Shown here: positions 61,248-64,000 of the stretch, in pieces
Layout: the number at the start of each line of letters is the position of its first letter
Position numbering within the stretch: position 1 is the first letter of the stretch
Source of the DNA: Roseiarcus sp050012775
Lineage (GTDB): Bacteria > Pseudomonadota > Alphaproteobacteria > Rhizobiales > Beijerinckiaceae
Direction: 5' to 3'
Assembly (NCBI GenBank): GCA_050012775.1
Contig: JBEKGN010000008.1
Location: 93,196 to 157,195, forward strand
Length of the DNA: 64,000 nucleotides
The notes under the pieces: model-generated
Database searches by the model: none
Seen by the model: the letters and a program-made list of their open reading frames with translations, nothing else
What the model was told of the DNA's origin: nothing
Program-made: the position numbers and the translations under genes

Positions 61248-62149
61248 CCGCCTCGCGCCGTTCCTGGCCTCTTCATTGTCGCGCCGCGTTGGTCGAGGCG
61301 ATTCTGGCCGCGGCGGATCAATTCCCGCATCCCGGCCAGGACGAGGCCGATCGCATCCACGACGTGCGCAGGACGCTGAAGGCCGCCGCGGGATTGTCGC
61401 GCCTGTTCACGCCCCTCGTCGGCGCGCCCGCCTATGAAGCTCTCAAGGCTCTCAACGCGACGAGGCGGAGCGTCGGCCGGGCTCGCGATCTCGACATTCT
61501 GCCCGGCGTCCTGGCGCGACTGAATGGGCCGACCGAGGCGCAGGAAATCCTGCTCCGCGTCATCGCCGAGCAGCGGGAGGCGGAGCGACGCGCGCATCAG
61601 GAGATCGACGTCGGCGGCGTCTCCGCGGAGCTGCGCGCGCTGGCGCGGTCCGTCGAGGGCTGGGACGCCGAGACGGCCGGCGCGGAGCCGCTGCTGCTCG
61701 CCGTGCGGCGAACCTATCGCACGGCGCGGCGGCTCGGCCATCAAGCGCAGGCGAGCCGCAACGCCGGCGACATGCATGCGGTGCGCGCGCGCGTGGTCGA
61801 TCTCTCCTATCAGCTGTCGGCGTTCGAGCCGGCGTGGCCGGCGATGATCCAGGCGATGTGCCGCGAGCTTCAACGGTTGCGAAAAGCGCTGGGCGATCAC
61901 AACGATCTGGCGGTCCTCGCCGAATTCGCGCGCAGCCGTCCCGAATTGCCCCGCGCCGAAGCGGAAGGCCTGATCGCGCTCATCGCGCATCGAAGCCGCC
62001 CTTTGGAGCGTCGCGCCAACGAGCAGTTCTCCCGGCTCTTCGTCGAGCGGCCCGGCGCCTTCGAGCGCCGGATCGCCGCCTATCTCGAGCGTCCGCAGCA
62101 TAAGCCGGGCGCGCATGCGCGGCGGCCGTCGAGCCGGTCTCAGGGGTAA
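61244..62149 (+). CDS. CHAD domain-containing protein
   Basis: 301 residues from ATG 61244 (ATGA overlap with the synthetase gene). A helical CHAD domain with its conserved His and basic residues: DEADRIHDVRRTLKAAAGLS near residue 35, ATRRSVGRARDLDILP and RNAGDMHAVRARVVDLSYQL near residue 180, plus KALGDHNDLAVLAEFARSR. CHAD proteins bind polyphosphate and often travel with CYTH phosphatases; no CYTH domain is present here. The last 10 bases overlap the LprI-like gene tail to tail. Confidence 0.88.
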   Translation: MTASRRSWPLHCRAALVEAILAAADQFPHPGQDEADRIHDVRRTLKAAAGLSRLFTPLVGAPAYEALKALNATRRSVGRARDLDILPGVLARLNGPTEAQEILLRVIAEQREAERRAHQEIDVGGVSAELRALARSVEGWDAETAGAEPLLLAVRRTYRTARRLGHQAQASRNAGDMHAVRARVVDLSYQLSAFEPAWPAMIQAMCRELQRLRKALGDHNDLAVLAEFARSRPELPRAEAEGLIALIAHRSRPLERRANEQFSRLFVERPGAFERRIAAYLERPQHKPGAHARRPSSRSQG

Positions 62150-62550
62150 CGCGCCTTGATGTCGGCGATGCGTTGGGCGTCGTGATCGATGATGCAGGCC
62201 AGGCGCGGGTCGCCGCCTTTGGCGCCCATGCCGGCCTCGAACGGCGCGACGTCCTGGCATTCGGCGTCGCGCCAGCCGATCCATTGCGACTCGGCGTCGT
62301 TGAGCGCGCGCTTCCAACGCGCCTTCTGCGAGGACAGCACGCCCGGGCGCGCCTCGATGCTCTTGATGGCGGCCTCGATGCTCGCCGAGAGATCCCGGTC
62401 CGCGCGGTCGGCGCTCGTGCGCAGGCAATCCGCGAGTTCGCGAGCGCCGATCTTCTTGGCGTCGCAGGCCGCTTGCGAGGGGCGAAGCTCGTCCGCCGCG
62501 GCGGTCATGGCTGGCCCGGCGAGAGCGGCGGCGAGGAGAAGGATTCGCAT
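62140..62550 (-). CDS. LprI-like (DUF1311) secreted protein
   Basis: 136 residues from ATG 62550, with a signal peptide (MRILLLAAALAGPAMTAAA). The mature domain shows the cysteine pattern of the lysozyme-inhibitor LprI N-terminal family, DUF1311: AACDAKKIGARELADCLRTS, WIGWRDAECQDVAPFEAGMG and RLACIIDHDAQRIADIKAR. It is likely periplasmic. Lysozyme inhibition is known only for the founding member, so the function here is not established. Confidence 0.88.
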   Translation of the reverse strand: MRILLLAAALAGPAMTAAADELRPSQAACDAKKIGARELADCLRTSADRADRDLSASIEAAIKSIEARPGVLSSQKARWKRALNDAESQWIGWRDAECQDVAPFEAGMGAKGGDPRLACIIDHDAQRIADIKARYP

Positions 62551-62625
62551 GATCGAATGATCCACGGGAAAGATTACCCCATAACGACAAAGGCGGATTT
62601 CGCCTAGAGCGCGCCTCCGGGAAAG

Positions 62626-63810
62626 CTAGAGCGGCGGCGCGCGGCCTTGCAGAAAATCGCCGATGCGCGCCAGGGCGCGGCGGATGTTCTCGCTGGAATT
62701 GGCGTAGGAGAGGCGGATGTAACCCTCGCCGTAGACGCCGAAATCGGGGCCGCCGATCGTCGCCACGCCCGCGTCCTCGAGCAGCGCCGCGGCGAGCGGC
62801 TTGGCCTTCCAGCCGGTGGCGGCGATGTTCGGAAAGGCGTAAAACGCGCCCTTCGGCGACGCCGAGCGCACGCCGGGCAATCGGTTGAGCCCTTCGACGA
62901 CGACGGCGCGGCGGGCGTCGAATTCGGCGACCATGGCGTGGACCGCGTCCTGCGGCCCGGTCAGCGCCGCGAGCCCGGCGAACTGCGCCGCCGAATTGAC
63001 GCAGGAATAGGAATTGACCGCGAGCTTGCGCGCGTTTTCATAGAGCGCCTTCGGCCAGACGGAGTAGCCGAGCCGCCAGCCGGTCATCGCGTAGGTCTTC
63101 GACCAGCCGTCGAGCAGGATCAGGCGATCCCGAATTTCGGGATAGGCGAGCAACGTCTGGTGGCGATGATTGTCGTAGGTCATCTGGCCGTAGATCTCGT
63201 CGGACAGGATCGCCGCGTCGGGCCAGCGCGCGAGCCCCGCCACCAGCTTGTCGATCTCCTCGCGGGGCGTGACGCCGCCGGTCGGATTGGCGGGCGAGTT
63301 GAGAATGACGAGACGGGTCTGCGGCGTCATCAGCGCGAGCGTTTCTTCGGCCGAGAAGGCGAAGCCGTTCTCCTCGCGCATCGGAATCGGCACGGGCCGC
63401 GCGCCGGTGAATTCGATCATCGAGCGATAGATGGGAAAGCCGGGGTCGGGATAGAGAATGTCGACGCCCGGCTCGCCGAACATCAGGATCGCCATATGCA
63501 TGGTGACCTTGCCGCCGGGCACGATCAGCACCAGGTCGGGCGAGACTTGGACGCCGAAGCGGCGATCAAGGTCGGCCGCCACGGCCTCGCGCAAGGGCAG
63601 GATTCCCGTCGCCGCGGTGTAGCCGTGCTCGCCGTCGCGCAACGCCTTGACCGCCGCCTCGACGATATGAGGCGGGGTTTTGAAATCGGGCTGGCCGATG
63701 CCGAGGTTGATGATGTCGCGCCCCTGGCGCTGCAGCTCCGCCGCCTTGGCGAGAACGGCGAAGGCGTTTTCCTCGCCGATGCGCGAGAAGGCGGGGACGA
63801 CATGCAACAT
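62626..63810 (-). CDS. pyridoxal-phosphate aminotransferase, class I/II
   Basis: 394 residues from ATG 63810, of the aspartate/alanine/aromatic aminotransferase group. Sequence marks are GRDIINLGIGQPDFKTPPHI, ILNSPANPTGGVTPREEIDK, the PLP Lys in LDGWSKTYAMTGWRLGYSVW and the substrate-carboxylate Arg in YIRLSYANSSENIRRAL. The amino donor and acceptor cannot be decided from the sequence. An in-frame start at 63873 would add 21 unlikely residues. Confidence 0.92.
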   Translation of the reverse strand: MLHVVPAFSRIGEENAFAVLAKAAELQRQGRDIINLGIGQPDFKTPPHIVEAAVKALRDGEHGYTAATGILPLREAVAADLDRRFGVQVSPDLVLIVPGGKVTMHMAILMFGEPGVDILYPDPGFPIYRSMIEFTGARPVPIPMREENGFAFSAEETLALMTPQTRLVILNSPANPTGGVTPREEIDKLVAGLARWPDAAILSDEIYGQMTYDNHRHQTLLAYPEIRDRLILLDGWSKTYAMTGWRLGYSVWPKALYENARKLAVNSYSCVNSAAQFAGLAALTGPQDAVHAMVAEFDARRAVVVEGLNRLPGVRSASPKGAFYAFPNIAATGWKAKPLAAALLEDAGVATIGGPDFGVYGEGYIRLSYANSSENIRRALARIGDFLQGRAPPL

Positions 63811-63913
63811 GGGACGGGCTCCGGAACGGGGCTTCCTTTTGGCGCCGCGCGGGGCGTCGGGCAAGGGGCGCAAATCGGAGCGGAATTCGGGGGCGGGCGG
63901 CCTTGCGGCGCGG

Positions 63914-64000
63914 CTAGGCGGGCTCGTGGTCGCGTTGGAGGGCGGCGAGGCGTTGTTCTTCTTCGGGGGTCAGCTTGGGGGCGGGCTCGGGGGGGCGGCG
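63914..64000 (-). CDS. C-terminal end of an unknown protein (partial)
   Basis: Only 28 codons before the right edge: the frame ends PEPAPKLTPEEEQRLAALQR followed by DHEPA and TAG at 63914-63916. The acidic, Pro-rich helical end is too short to name. Confidence 0.5.
   Translation of the reverse strand, partial: RRPPEPAPKLTPEEEQRLAALQRDHEPA

Overview
The window is a GC-rich chromosomal segment of an alphaproteobacterium, most likely a member of the Hyphomicrobiales (Rhizobiales). The evidence is the gene content: a murA / DUF2948 / hisD / UPF0262 run, a seven-iron ferredoxin followed by a CarD-type regulator, SUV3-like helicase and S4-protein genes, and PrpE, KdsD and MurJ proteins of alphaproteobacterial type. 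I cannot fix the genus. Almost all of it is ordinary core and metabolic DNA; there is no prophage, no complete insertion sequence and no CRISPR array.

Layout. 0-4.8 kb: end of recN, a small basic protein, murA, DUF2948, hisD, UPF0262 and an ETF-beta-type methyltransferase, with several start/stop overlaps. 4.8-7.1 kb: an orphan modA facing the run, a hot-dog thioesterase, non-coding or decayed DNA and tRNA-Thr(GGT). 7.2-12 kb: a cell-envelope sugar block (kdsD, an outer-membrane beta-barrel gene, galU, galE). 12.2-15.8 kb: a branched-chain-amino-acid-type ABC transporter (two ATPases, two permeases, no binding protein), then an FAD-dependent ferredoxin reductase and murJ on the opposite strand. 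19.1-22.9 kb: a protein consisting only of the C-terminal half of a SUV3-like helicase, fdxA, and carD with a long basic tail. 23.3-26.4 kb: glpD-glpK.

26.4-33.3 kb is the most distinctive metabolic locus. A tightly coupled five-gene minus-strand operon encodes two 2-oxoacid:ferredoxin oxidoreductases (iorA, an iorB-korD fusion, korA, korB, korC). It is divergent from paaK (phenylacetate-CoA ligase). Together they suggest oxidation of aryl-pyruvate and other 2-oxoacids to acyl-CoA with reduced ferredoxin as electron carrier.

33.4-43.9 kb: a membrane protein, a DbpA-type DEAD-box helicase, tRNA-Lys(CTT), ilvC, a LemA-TPM-TPM membrane operon, a D-Ala-D-Ala carboxypeptidase, a probable unannotated small RNA with a strong terminator, and htpG. 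44-45.9 kb is a repeat-rich gene desert with paired palindromes and a frameshifted gene. 45.9-51.3 kb: the full-length SUV3-like helicase with its S4 partner, yciB, ftsY and a pseudouridine synthase. 51.3-54.4 kb: a LysR regulator divergent from a DUF1127 protein, then malate synthase. 54.4-56.2 kb: a one-gene islet (AlbA_2/Schlafen-type protein) of lower GC, bracketed by inverted copies of one repeat. 56.2-64 kb: prpE, a TSUP permease, GtrA, an acyl-CoA synthetase, a CHAD protein, an LprI-like protein, an aminotransferase, and the end of one further gene.

The points most worth following are the iorB-korD fusion operon, the helicase C-terminal-half protein standing next to fdxA-carD while the intact helicase-S4 pair sits 25 kb away, the bracketed AlbA_2 islet, and the structured intergenic RNA before htpG.
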